DNA of 18,816 nt from Bacillota bacterium (GCA_023394255.1 JAEXAZ010000204.1:1-18816), one strand, 5' to 3'; shown: positions 1 to 7,691, counted from the stretch's first letter. Numbers and translations are program-made. Notes: generated by a model from the letters alone, not told the origin.

Positions 1-718
1 CGCCTTGCCGGGGCTGGAAGCGGCCCACGGTTATTACGCGCCGGACATGGAAACAGATGCCGATACGGATGCGATCGTCGCCCGTTTTGGCGGGCTTCGC
101 CTGTTTACGGGCGGAAGCGGCCTCGCGCAGCCTCTTGCGCGGATGCTGATGGGGGATCGCGCGGTACCGCAGACCGATGCCGGAGCCGACGGGCCCGCGC
201 TCCTGCTGGCGGGCAGCTGCAGCGTAGCCACACGGGAACAAATTGAAAATTACCGCGCTGCGGGCGGGGTTTGCCTGAAGATCGACCCGATGGCGCTGCT
301 GGACCAAACAGCCGATGCGAAAAAGCTGTGGCGGCAGGCGAAAGGCCGCTTTGGGGAATCCGTTTTGATTTACAGCAGCGACACGCCCGAAAATGTCCGC
401 AAAACACAGTCTTATGGGCAGGAAAAGACGGCTGCGCTGCTGGAAAATACGTTTGCACAGTTGGCCTGCCTCGCCGTGCAGGATGGAGTCAGGCGCGTGA
501 TCGTTGCAGGGGGCGAGACGGGCGGCGCCGTAACGCGTCAGCTGAATTTCGACGCGTATGAAATCGGCCGGAGCATTGCGCCGGGTGTGCCGGTCATGAC
601 CCCGGTCGCCGACCCGTCGCTGCGGTTGGTGCTGAAATCAGGAAACTTCGGCCAGCCGGATTTTTTCCGGCGTGCGCTGGATATGACCTGCCATAAAAAG
701 GAAGGTGGAGATCAATGA
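1..718 (+). CDS. otnK: Four-carbon acid sugar kinase, C-terminal part (OtnK-like, DUF1537 family), cut by the window start
   Basis: The reading frame is open to the left edge, so the N-terminal sugar-binding domain is missing; about 237 residues remain of a family usually near 420. OtnK-type kinases phosphorylate 3-oxo-tetronate (threonate/erythronate catabolism) at O4 in the cytoplasm. Visible family features, numbered from base 5: a GGSGLA loop (about 36-41), LAGSCSVATREQI (69-81), the nucleotide-binding GGETGG loop (169-174) and the C-terminal LKSGNFGQPDFF signature (210-221). The stop overlaps the next start as ATGA, so translation is coupled to the OtnC-like aldolase, which takes the product of this kinase in the known pathway. 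The family is secure; the exact substrate (D- or L-threonate, erythronate) is inferred from the neighbour. Confidence 0.88.
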   Translation, partial: ALPGLEAAHGYYAPDMETDADTDAIVARFGGLRLFTGGSGLAQPLARMLMGDRAVPQTDAGADGPALLLAGSCSVATREQIENYRAAGGVCLKIDPMALLDQTADAKKLWRQAKGRFGESVLIYSSDTPENVRKTQSYGQEKTAALLENTFAQLACLAVQDGVRRVIVAGGETGGAVTRQLNFDAYEIGRSIAPGVPVMTPVADPSLRLVLKSGNFGQPDFFRRALDMTCHKKEGGDQ

Positions 719-1308
719 CAGACGTTGAAACACTCTGCGCGGAGGCTTGCCGGATTGCGCACTCGCTTTATGCCCGTGGAAAGACTTCGGGCAGCAGCGC
801 CAATCTGAGTTTCCGTATCGGCGACTGCGTGTATGTCACAGCGGGCGGATGCTGTTTTGAAACATTGGGTCCGGAGGATTTTTCCCGTTTAGACCTGAAA
901 GGCGGCCTTCTCGCCGGTCCTAAACCCAGTAAGGAATGGCCGCTGCATCTCAGCGTATACGCGGCGCGTCCGCAGACCGGTGCGGTAATCCATGTCCACA
1001 GTACCTATTCCGTTCTTTGGAGCTGCGTGCCGGGGCTTGCGGAAGAGGATTGCGTACCCCCAAACACGCCTTATCTGCGGATGAAGGTAGGCAAAGTGAA
1101 TTTGGTGAACTATGCGGAACCCGGAAGCCGGGAGCTGTTTGACGCCTTTGCAGCGCAAGCTTCCCGCGCCGACGCGTGGCTGCTGCGCAGGCATGGCCCG
1201 GTTGTTCCGGGAGAAACGCTGGCGCAGGCTTATTTCGGACTGGAAGAGCTGGAGGAGAGCTGCCGCATCGCGTGGGAACTGCGGAATGCCGGGATTATTT
1301 TGGAATAA
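715..1308 (+). CDS. otnC: Class II aldolase/adducin family protein, 3-oxo-tetronate 4-phosphate decarboxylase (OtnC-like)
   Basis: 197 residues, slightly shorter than typical OtnC. Class II aldolase family members bind Zn2+ with three histidines; here they are H93 and H95 (HVHSTYS) and H160 (LRRHGP). The conserved acidic residue is E74 in PSKEWPLH, and the N-terminal phosphate-binding stretch is TSGSSANLSFR (24-34). In the tetronate pathway the enzyme decarboxylates and cleaves 3-oxo-tetronate 4-phosphate to dihydroxyacetone phosphate and CO2. The start overlaps the kinase stop (ATGA), with a GGAGAT-like ribosome site inside the kinase gene. Adjacency to an OtnK-like kinase supports this over fuculose- or ribulose-phosphate aldolase, which share the fold. 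Confidence 0.85.
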   Translation: MTDVETLCAEACRIAHSLYARGKTSGSSANLSFRIGDCVYVTAGGCCFETLGPEDFSRLDLKGGLLAGPKPSKEWPLHLSVYAARPQTGAVIHVHSTYSVLWSCVPGLAEEDCVPPNTPYLRMKVGKVNLVNYAEPGSRELFDAFAAQASRADAWLLRRHGPVVPGETLAQAYFGLEELEESCRIAWELRNAGIILE

Positions 1309-1325
1309 AAAGCGGAGGGGCTGCA

Positions 1326-2282
1326 ATGATCGCCAACGCTGTTTATAGTGTGGCCGGGATGCTTGTGGTGATGGCCCTCGGATTTTTCATCGCGGGCAGC
1401 AGGTTTTATCGGGAAAACCAGGCCGAACAGGTACTGAACAAATACCTGTCGGCGGTGGCGATTCCGATCTATCTTTTTTACAATGTGTTATCAGCCTTTT
1501 CAGCCCGCACCAAACTGCTTGTTACGCTGGCGGGGCTATTTGTGCCGATAGCGGTCATTCTTGCGCAATATCTGATTGGTTTCGCATTGTGCAAAGTTTT
1601 GCGCGTGCAGACGGGGCGGCAGGGCGCCTTTATCGATGCCTGCGCGTTGTCGAATATCGTCTTTTTGGGATTTCCCGTGATTACAAGCGTGTTTGGCGAA
1701 CAGGTTGTTCCGGACGGGATGGTCTACTATATCGCCAATACCCTGCTGTTTTGGACGCTCGGCACCTATTTGCTGCGCGTGGACGGCGGGCAGGAAAAGG
1801 GATTTTTTCGCAGAGAAAATCTGAAACGCATTTTTTCACCGGCGATGATCGGCCTTCTGGCAGGGGTGGCAGTACGTCTGACCGGTTTTCCGCTGCCGGA
1901 TTTTTGTGCCGCGGCTGTGAAAAATGTTTCCGCCACCTGCTCCCCGCTCGGGCTCATGTTCGTCGGCGCGTCCATCCGCGGCACAAAGCTATTCAACGGG
2001 GGCTTTCTGCGGGACATTGCGGTGCTGTTTGTTACGCGGTATCTTGTAATGCCAGTGCTGCTGGGGCTTCTGTTCCTTGTCCTGCCCATCAGTGCGCAAA
2101 GCCGGCAGGTGTTCTATATTCTTGCGCTGATGCCTGCAATGACACAGCTTGGCATCATGGCGCACAGTTATCACAGCGATTCGGAATTCACCGGCGCATG
2201 GATTGCGATTTCATCCGTAGTCGGCGTTATCACAATTCCATTCTTTGTATGGCTGTTGCAGACTGTTTTTATTTACAATTGA
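1326..2282 (+). CDS. AEC (auxin efflux carrier) family membrane transporter
   Basis: 318 residues, almost wholly hydrophobic with about ten membrane segments, matching the length and pattern of bacterial AEC permeases. Recognisable features are the early LNKYLSAVAIPIYLFYN segment, the SNIVFLGFPVITSVFG segment in the first half and SPLGLMFVGASI in the second, which resemble the paired inverted repeats of this family. The ATG at 1326 is chosen because GGAGGGG lies just upstream; an open frame extending 50 codons further left overlaps otnC in another frame and is not credible. It follows the aldolase by 17 bases and is closed by a terminator, so it is the last gene of the tetronate operon. AEC carriers move organic acids; a tetronate-like substrate is an inference. 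Confidence 0.85.
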   Translation: MIANAVYSVAGMLVVMALGFFIAGSRFYRENQAEQVLNKYLSAVAIPIYLFYNVLSAFSARTKLLVTLAGLFVPIAVILAQYLIGFALCKVLRVQTGRQGAFIDACALSNIVFLGFPVITSVFGEQVVPDGMVYYIANTLLFWTLGTYLLRVDGGQEKGFFRRENLKRIFSPAMIGLLAGVAVRLTGFPLPDFCAAAVKNVSATCSPLGLMFVGASIRGTKLFNGGFLRDIAVLFVTRYLVMPVLLGLLFLVLPISAQSRQVFYILALMPAMTQLGIMAHSYHSDSEFTGAWIAISSVVGVITIPFFVWLLQTVFIYN

Positions 2283-2300
2283 ACGACCAGTTACCTGCCG

Positions 2301-2332
2301 GGGCCTGACTGAAAAGTCAGGCCCTATTTTTT
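2301..2332 (+). terminator. Rho-independent terminator of the tetronate operon
   Basis: Perfect 10-bp stem GGGCCTGACT / AGTCAGGCCC with a GAAA tetraloop, followed by TATTTTTT. It lies 18 bases after the AEC transporter stop and ends + strand transcription before the oppositely oriented regulator gene. Confidence 0.93.
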
Positions 2333-2398
2333 CGGAATTTTGAACGAATCCGAAGGCAACAGGCTTTTATAAGGAGACACATCCCTATCTTTTCGAAG

Positions 2399-3613
2399 CT
2401 ATTCCTTATTCCCGTTCTTTTGTTTTACATAAACGGCCAGCATCTTTACAAGGAACGCGTCTTTAAAACCGGCCGTGGGATCGAGGCCGGTCAGATTTTT
2501 TAATTTTGCCAGTCTGGCGCTGATTGTATTCCGATGCAGCTGTGTCCGGGCGGAGGCCGCCGAAAGGTTCATGCAGCTGTCAACAAACGCCTCACAGCAA
2601 CCGATCAATTCCATGGGCAGTGAGCCGTCTTTACGGAGCAGCTTCTGCAGCGCCGGTTCCAGCAGCTTATTCACGATTTGTGACTGCAGGTGGCGGCAAA
2701 CCGTTTCAAACAGCAGCGTGTCCAGACTGTAGAACGGGGCCGGCTTCCCCGCCTGCCGGCCAGCCTCGATCGTCTCCTCCGCCTCATGCCAGCTTTTTGC
2801 TGTTAAGCGTACCCCCGGATAGAGGTTGCCGTAGGCGATGGAAAACGAAAACGCCGAAAAGTGGTTCAGCGTGTCTGCAAAGTCACGGCAAACCACATCC
2901 AGCGCGAGGTAGCTGCGGGAAAGGTCCTCTGTGGGCAAAAAAGACTTGATGACAAGAATTGTGTTGCGGTCCGCCATATAGACAAGGTCCTGGGTGCTGA
3001 GGTAGCGGTTTTGGCGGATGCGGTTCACGACTTCCTCCCGGAGCTGTTCGATCGACGACTGGTACCCCAGATTGAGGCTGATATTGAAATAACTGGTCTT
3101 GTGGTAGTGCAGCCGGATACAGATAACGGTGCGAAGCAGGCTGGGTTCTAATTCATGGCGATACATCAGCGGCAGAAGGGCATCCATATCGACCGTCTGC
3201 GCCAGCATAAGCGCCGCAATCTGGTTGAACGTATCGGATGGAGTGGCCGACTGCTCTTTTGTATAGGACTGATATTCCAGCGCGGTTTCCAATGCCGTCT
3301 GCAGAGTGTTTCCCAACTGCGCGGCCTGGGGTACCGGCGCATGTACAATAACGGCGCCCCAGAGCTGGCCGTTTTCGAAAACAGGCGTGCCAAAGGTGAC
3401 AAAGTCGGCCTCCTCTCCCGCGCCGGTAAACCTCCCGTTGTCGATGGTGGCGGGGCGGCGGATGCCGAGGATATATTCCGCCGTACGCCCCACTGTCCCG
3501 ACACGTTCTTCCTCTGTTGCGGCAAGTATGCGGGTGCTTGCATCGGTAATGTAAATGCGTGCCGAACCGGCACGGTATTTTTCCAGCAGCTGGTTGAGAA
3601 ATTGAACATCCAT
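2399..3613 (-). CDS. CdaR/PucR-family sugar diacid utilisation regulator
   Basis: 404 residues from the chosen ATG. The N-terminal ~120 residues (QLLEKYRAGSARIYITDAS through LWGAVIVHAP) look like the sugar-diacid recognition domain of CdaR/SdaR proteins. The middle part is the weakly conserved GGDEF-like region of the CdaR/PucR group. The C-terminus has the PucR-type helix-turn-helix, with ARTQLHRNTISARLAKLKNLTGLDP about 35 residues before the end. Such proteins usually activate transport and catabolism of hydroxy-diacids such as glycerate, glucarate or galactarate. The ATG at 3611-3613 is preceded by GGATGGAAG; the frame also opens at a GTG 16 codons upstream, but that lacks a good ribosome site. 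It is divergent from gntP and shares a 285-base control region, so the gntP operon is its most likely target. Confidence 0.88.
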   Translation of the reverse strand: MDVQFLNQLLEKYRAGSARIYITDASTRILAATEEERVGTVGRTAEYILGIRRPATIDNGRFTGAGEEADFVTFGTPVFENGQLWGAVIVHAPVPQAAQLGNTLQTALETALEYQSYTKEQSATPSDTFNQIAALMLAQTVDMDALLPLMYRHELEPSLLRTVICIRLHYHKTSYFNISLNLGYQSSIEQLREEVVNRIRQNRYLSTQDLVYMADRNTILVIKSFLPTEDLSRSYLALDVVCRDFADTLNHFSAFSFSIAYGNLYPGVRLTAKSWHEAEETIEAGRQAGKPAPFYSLDTLLFETVCRHLQSQIVNKLLEPALQKLLRKDGSLPMELIGCCEAFVDSCMNLSAASARTQLHRNTISARLAKLKNLTGLDPTAGFKDAFLVKMLAVYVKQKNGNKE

Positions 3614-3675
3614 CCTATTCTTCCATCCTTTTTCGCCACTTTTAATATGTATATTTTGCACTTATTTTTATTTTA

Positions 3676-3704
3676 ATTATAAATGATACGGGCGAAAAGC
3701 ACAA
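3676..3704 (-). promoter_or_regulatory. Predicted sigma-A promoter of the CdaR-like regulator
   Basis: On the - strand: -35 box TTGTGC (3699-3704), 17-base spacer, perfect -10 box TATAAT (3676-3681). Transcription would start near 3669, giving a leader of about 55 bases before the ATG at 3613. The -35 box overlaps one of the GTGC-containing motifs repeated in this region, which would suit autoregulation. Confidence 0.7.
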
Positions 3705-3740
3705 TTATTTTCTTAATTTGCTATATTAAAAAAATATTAC

Positions 3741-3753
3741 GTGCATTTTGCAC
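3741..3753. promoter_or_regulatory. Palindrome GTGCATTTTGCAC, candidate regulator site
   Basis: Perfect 5-bp arms GTGCA/TGCAC around TTT. The half-site with its flank, ATTTTGCACT, recurs exactly at 3653-3662, just downstream of the predicted start of regulator transcription. A shorter relative (GCACAA) forms the regulator -35 box. The spaced repetition in the divergent region makes this a candidate binding motif for the CdaR-like protein. The region is AT-rich, so chance matches are possible. Confidence 0.4.
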
Positions 3754-3805
3754 TGATTTATTTTTTTCTTATTCAATAAATAACATATATTATACATAAA
3801 ATTAA

Positions 3806-3834
3806 TTGATTTCCGAGTTTTTTATGTGTATATT
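3806..3834 (+). promoter_or_regulatory. Predicted sigma-A promoter of the gntP-kinase-enolase operon
   Basis: -35 box TTGATT (3806-3811), 17-base spacer, -10 box TATATT (3829-3834). The predicted start is near 3841, leaving a leader of about 58 bases before gntP that contains a 16-bp palindrome and the GGAGAAGGAG ribosome site. Confidence 0.65.
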
Positions 3835-3845
3835 AAACATGTCGA

Positions 3846-3861
3846 CAATATGGCCATATTG
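3846..3861. promoter_or_regulatory. 16-bp perfect palindrome, candidate operator of the gntP operon
   Basis: CAATATGGCCATATTG is a perfect dyad lying about +6 to +21 relative to the predicted gntP transcription start, a position where a bound repressor would block initiation or elongation. It differs from the GTGCA-type motifs near the regulator, so a second regulator may act here. It could instead form a leader hairpin, though without a loop that is less likely. Confidence 0.55.
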
Positions 3862-3873
3862 AAAGCGATTTAC
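3859..3873 (+). promoter_or_regulatory. Possible catabolite-responsive element (cre-like)
   Basis: TTGAAAGCGATTTAC fits the first half and centre of the Gram-positive CcpA cre consensus (TG-N-N-A-R-C-G core) but misses the final CA. It overlaps the end of the palindrome and precedes the gntP ribosome site. Catabolite repression would suit a sugar-acid operon; the match is partial. Confidence 0.25.
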
Positions 3874-3898
3874 GTGTGATGGAGAAGGAGGCTTATTC

Positions 3899-5233
3899 AT
3901 GTATTCCGTATTCCTGTTGATACTCAGTGTTGTAATCCTGATGGTGCTGATCTCCAAAATGCACCTGCATGCATTTCTGTCGCTGCTGCTGGTTTCCCTC
4001 TTGCTGGGTGTTGCCAGCGGCCTTCCGTTGGGAGATGTCGCAAATCTGGTTGCCGCGGGCTTCGGCGGCACCATGCAGAACATCGGCATCGTGATTGTTT
4101 GCGGCGTTATCGTGGGCGAAGTTCTGGAAGCCACTGGTGGAGCGCAGAAAATTGCCGATTCCATTTTAAAACTGGTGGGAATCAAACGGGCCACACTTGC
4201 GACTGCCCTGACCGGCGGCGTCGTTTCGATCCCCACTTTTTGCGATTCCGGATTCGTCATCCTGAACCCTGTAATCAAAGCGCTGTCGCGTATCGGAAAA
4301 ATCCCCTACATGTGTCTCGTGACCGCGCTGATGTGCGGCTTATTGACCACCCACTCGCTGGTTCCGCCTACGCCGGGGCCCATTGCCGCGGCCGGAATTC
4401 TTGGCGCAGACGTCGGGAAGGTAATGGTTTACGGCCTGATCATTTCAATCCCCGTTATTTTGATTACGCTTCTGTGGTGCAATTCCAAATACCTCAAAAA
4501 TAAATATCCTGAAATCGCGCCAAACGATGAGGAAGACCTTCTCGCAAATGAGAAATTCCAGGAGGTTGTCGCGCATGCGCCGTCCACCTTCATGTCCTAT
4601 ATGCCGATCGTTGTTCCCATCATCCTGATTGTGACGCGCTCATTTGTAGGCCAGTACGCCAATCAGGAAACGGCTGTCGCTCAGTTCGTCAACTTTGTCG
4701 GGACGCCTTATATCGCGCTGCTGCTCGGCACCCTGCTGAGCTTTCTGCTGCCGAGCAAGCTGACTGCCGAGGTGACCGATACATGGGTCACCCGCGCGCT
4801 GAAAAACAGCTGCGAAATCCTGCTGATCACCGGCATCGCCGGCAGCTATGGAAAAGTTCTGCAAAATATGGGCGTGGGCGACGTATTAGCCGGAATAATC
4901 TCGAATACGGGACTGCCCAGCGTTCTTCTCCCATTTGTGATTTCCGCGATTGTACTGATTGCGCAGGGTTCCGCCACCGTCGCATTGACGACGACTGCCG
5001 GTATTGTGCTGCCGCTGCTTCCTTCGCTGGGCATCTCGCCGGAGCTTGCCGTTATCGCGATTGCGGGCGGTTCGTTCTGCGGAGTGCTTCCAATGGGCAG
5101 CTATTTTTGGTGCGTTACAAAGCTGGCCGGGTATGACATTAAAAAAGGATACGTGGCCGTAACAGCTACCACCCTTATTATGGGCGGCACAGCTCTGATT
5201 TCCATTCTGCTGCTTTCTCTGTTTGTACATTAG
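3899..5233 (+). CDS. GntP-family permease (gluconate / hydroxy-acid : H+ symporter)
   Basis: 444 residues, the usual length of GntP-family carriers, with about 12-14 hydrophobic segments. Family landmarks include AGFGGTMQNIGIVIVCGVIVGEVLE near residues 52-77, the SIPTFCDSGFVILNPV segment (~110-126), LTTHSLVPPTPGPIAAAGILGADVG (~149-173) and AQGSATVALTTTAGIVLPLL (~356-375). The family imports gluconate, glycerate, fructuronate and related acids through the cytoplasmic membrane. The ATG is set by GGAGAAGGAG eight bases upstream. It heads the operon with the kinase and enolase-like genes, so its substrate is probably the acid they process. The exact substrate cannot be read from sequence. Confidence 0.93.
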   Translation: MYSVFLLILSVVILMVLISKMHLHAFLSLLLVSLLLGVASGLPLGDVANLVAAGFGGTMQNIGIVIVCGVIVGEVLEATGGAQKIADSILKLVGIKRATLATALTGGVVSIPTFCDSGFVILNPVIKALSRIGKIPYMCLVTALMCGLLTTHSLVPPTPGPIAAAGILGADVGKVMVYGLIISIPVILITLLWCNSKYLKNKYPEIAPNDEEDLLANEKFQEVVAHAPSTFMSYMPIVVPIILIVTRSFVGQYANQETAVAQFVNFVGTPYIALLLGTLLSFLLPSKLTAEVTDTWVTRALKNSCEILLITGIAGSYGKVLQNMGVGDVLAGIISNTGLPSVLLPFVISAIVLIAQGSATVALTTTAGIVLPLLPSLGISPELAVIAIAGGSFCGVLPMGSYFWCVTKLAGYDIKKGYVAVTATTLIMGGTALISILLLSLFVH

Positions 5234-5246
5234 GAGATTTCATCCA

Positions 5247-5269
5247 TCGGCGGGACCGCATCCCGCCGA
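5247..5269 (+). other. Intercistronic hairpin between gntP and the kinase gene
   Basis: 8-bp perfect stem TCGGCGGG / CCCGCCGA with a 7-base loop, and no T-tract afterwards. It therefore looks like an mRNA processing, stability or attenuation element rather than a full terminator. It separates the membrane carrier from the enzyme genes, which often need different expression levels. Confidence 0.5.
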
Positions 5270-5315
5270 CGGTTCGACCATGCACATAGCGATTCAAACC
5301 AAAAGGAGCCTGTTT

Positions 5316-6329
5316 ATGATTGATATTGCAAATCAAGAAGTACTGGAAAAATACATGCTGGACCGCAAACTGGCCGGCCCCGGCGACGGACATTCGATCC
5401 ATTACTGTAAAGGGGGTGTTTCCGGAACAGTTGTATTCATCGAACGCCCGGGAAAGACCCCGCTCATTATTAAACAAGCTCTGGCGCAATTGAAAGTTGC
5501 TGAGACTTGGACGTGTGATCCCAACCGCATGGGGATCGAATATGACAGTAACAAAATTTATCATGCTCTTATGCCGGAAAACGCCCCGGAAGTATATTTC
5601 TACGATCAGGAAAACTATATCTACGGGCGCGAGGCCGTGCCGGACAACTGTGAAATGTGGAAAGCCGATTTGATGAGCGGCCTCCTTGATTTTGAAGTGG
5701 CGCGCAAATCGATTGAGACCCTGGTTGTCGTGCATAATAAATGTGCGGGGAATGCGGAAGTGGCGGAACGCTTCGCGGACAAAACCATCTTCCACGGCCT
5801 GCGCATCAGCCCATACATCGAGTTTATTGTGCACAAACATCCCCAACTGAAAAAGATCGCCGACCAGGTGATCCATGAGCTGATGGAAAGCAGCATTACC
5901 CTGGTCCACGGCGATTACAGCCCCAAAAACATTATGGTTGTGGGGCGCGGCATCAGCGTGCTGGATTATGAAGTGGCGCACTACGGTCATCCCGCTTTTG
6001 ACCTTGCCTTTTTTTCCAATCATTTTATTTTGAAGTCCATCAAATTCCCTGAGTTTGCCGGCGCTTTTCTAAATATGCTGCGCTATATGGCAGATTTTTA
6101 TCTGGATCACATGGACTTTATGGACAGGAAAGAGTTTGAGGACTGCACAATCCGGACACTGGCGCTGCTCATGATTGCCCGCGTGGACGGAAAGTCGCCT
6201 GTGGAATATCTGGTGGGAGATCCGGAAAAGCAGCAGATGGTACGTGATATCGCGTTTGACCTGCTGGAGCAAAAGGCGGATTCTTTTTCAAAGGCGGTTT
6301 CCATCATTGCGTCCCATCAGCGGACGTAA
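5316..6329 (+). CDS. APH-fold small-molecule kinase resembling methylthioribose kinase (MtnK-like)
   Basis: 337 residues. The fold is that of aminoglycoside/choline phosphotransferases: ATP-binding lysine K53 in LIIKQAL, catalytic loop HGDYSPKN (H198, D200, N205), and Mg-binding DYE (D217). The stretch LIIKQALAQLKVAETW and the tail DYEVAHYGHPAFDLAFF closely resemble S-methyl-5-thioribose kinase. The start at 5316 follows AAAAGGAGCC; an upstream extension of the frame to 5223 would cross the hairpin and is rejected. No methionine-salvage gene (mtnA, mtnW, mtnB) is nearby; its neighbours are a GntP permease and an enolase paralogue. I infer that it phosphorylates the imported acid or sugar, possibly making a phospho-acid for the enolase-like enzyme. 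Methylthioribose kinase activity remains possible. Confidence 0.8.
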   Translation: MIDIANQEVLEKYMLDRKLAGPGDGHSIHYCKGGVSGTVVFIERPGKTPLIIKQALAQLKVAETWTCDPNRMGIEYDSNKIYHALMPENAPEVYFYDQENYIYGREAVPDNCEMWKADLMSGLLDFEVARKSIETLVVVHNKCAGNAEVAERFADKTIFHGLRISPYIEFIVHKHPQLKKIADQVIHELMESSITLVHGDYSPKNIMVVGRGISVLDYEVAHYGHPAFDLAFFSNHFILKSIKFPEFAGAFLNMLRYMADFYLDHMDFMDRKEFEDCTIRTLALLMIARVDGKSPVEYLVGDPEKQQMVRDIAFDLLEQKADSFSKAVSIIASHQRT

Positions 6330-6385
6330 TGTTTTCGTGGTGCAAGACTGTTATTGATTCAAACGTATAGGGAGGTTTTCAAACA

Positions 6386-7687
6386 ATGAACGATTATGAG
6401 ATTGTCAAAGTGCAGGCGCGGCAGGTTTTCGACAGCCGGGCCAACCCGACTGTCGAAGTGGATGTCACACTTGCCTGCGGCGCCGTAGGGCGGGGCACCG
6501 TGCCGAGCGGCGCTTCCACCGGTATTTATGAGGCGCTGGAACTGCGCGACGGGGGAAAAGAACTGGGCGGCAAAAGCGTACGCAGGGCAATCGAAAATAT
6601 TCAAACCGAGCTGGCTCCCGCCCTGCTGAACCGCAGCGCGCTGCATCAGGCGGAAATTGATCGGATGATGATCGCATTGGACGGAACGCCCAATAAGAGC
6701 CGCCTCGGCGCGAACGCGATACTGGGCTGCTCCATGGCCGTGGCCCATGCGGCGGCCAACGCGAAAAATGAGCCGCTGTTCCGCTATCTGGGCGGGGCAA
6801 ACGCAAAAACCATCCCTGTTCCGATGATCCAAATCATCGGCGGAGGCGCCCACGCGGTCGGTTCCATAGACATCCAGGATTTTCTGGTTATCCCGCTTCG
6901 ATTCAAAAGTTTTGAAGAGGGCTTTGCAGCCGTAGTCAATGTTTACAACGCTGCAAAAAAAGTGTTCACAAAGACAGGCCGGCCGCTGGCAATCGCGGAT
7001 GAGGGCGGCTTCTGGCCTACAAATTTCACTTCAAACGAAGAAGGCCTCGCCCTGCTGACAGAAAGTATTCGTCTTGCAGGTTATGAACCGGGTGTCGATA
7101 TAGGCATCGCGCTCGATATTGCATCGAGTGAGTTTTATGATAAAGACAAAGGAACCTACAAGCTCAGTCTGGAAAATCTGGAACTGACCAGCGCTGAATT
7201 TGTGGACCTGCTGTGCGGCTGGGTGGAAAAATATCCGATTATCTCTGTTGAAGACGGCTGCAGTGAACTGGATTGGGAAGGTTCCATCCTTCTCACACAG
7301 AAATTGGGCAGGAAAATCCAGCTGATCGGGGACGACCTGTTCACCACCAACATTCAGCGTATCCGGACCGGTGTGGAGCGCGGCGCATGCAATTCGGTCC
7401 TGATTAAAATGAACCAGATCGGAACGATTACTGAGACGCTGGACGCGATTGAGTACACCAAAAACAGCGGATACCTGCCTGTCATCAGTGCCCGCAGCGG
7501 GGAGACCGAAGATTCCACGATCGTGCATCTTGCAATCGCCACCAATGCGGGTCAGCTGAAAGTCGGCTCAGTGGCGCGCAGCGAACGCACTGTGAAGTGG
7601 AACGAGGCCATCCGTATGGAGGAGCTGCTGGGTGACGAGGGCGTTTATCCCGGCGGGGATATTTTCAACCGGGTCATTAAATCATAA
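6386..7687 (+). CDS. Enolase paralogue with substituted active-site positions
   Basis: 433 residues, full enolase length, aligned end to end by eye with glycolytic enolases. Retained (yeast equivalents in brackets): S44 (S39), H156 (H159), E206 (E211), metal ligands D244 (D246), E289 (E295), D316 (D320), base K341 (K345), R370 (R374) and K392 (K396). Altered: the normally invariant NGGSHA loop reads GGGAHA (152-157); the QEF glutamate (E168) is D165; SHRSGETED reads SARSGETED, so the active-site histidine (H373) is A369; DSRGNPT reads DSRANPT. Metal binding and proton abstraction should be intact while the pocket is enlarged, arguing for a dehydratase acting on something bulkier than 2-phosphoglycerate. 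ATG follows GGGAGG with good spacing. It sits 56 bases after the kinase. Glycolytic enolase is usually encoded elsewhere with the canonical residues, so I do not name this eno. Confidence 0.85.
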   Translation: MNDYEIVKVQARQVFDSRANPTVEVDVTLACGAVGRGTVPSGASTGIYEALELRDGGKELGGKSVRRAIENIQTELAPALLNRSALHQAEIDRMMIALDGTPNKSRLGANAILGCSMAVAHAAANAKNEPLFRYLGGANAKTIPVPMIQIIGGGAHAVGSIDIQDFLVIPLRFKSFEEGFAAVVNVYNAAKKVFTKTGRPLAIADEGGFWPTNFTSNEEGLALLTESIRLAGYEPGVDIGIALDIASSEFYDKDKGTYKLSLENLELTSAEFVDLLCGWVEKYPIISVEDGCSELDWEGSILLTQKLGRKIQLIGDDLFTTNIQRIRTGVERGACNSVLIKMNQIGTITETLDAIEYTKNSGYLPVISARSGETEDSTIVHLAIATNAGQLKVGSVARSERTVKWNEAIRMEELLGDEGVYPGGDIFNRVIKS

Positions 7688-7691
7688 TTAT

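Noticed and set aside
1176..1325. N-terminal extension of the AEC carrier
   Set aside because: Overlaps otnC in another frame, is not hydrophobic, and a good ribosome site precedes ATG 1326.
5178..6023. 281-codon open frame on the - strand
   Set aside because: Antisense to the MtnK-like kinase, whose catalytic motifs are intact on the + strand.
6386..7687. Calling the enolase paralogue a glycolytic enolase (eno)
   Set aside because: Loss of the active-site histidine, E168D and the altered NGGSHA loop, plus an operon of acid uptake and kinase genes, argue against the housekeeping role.
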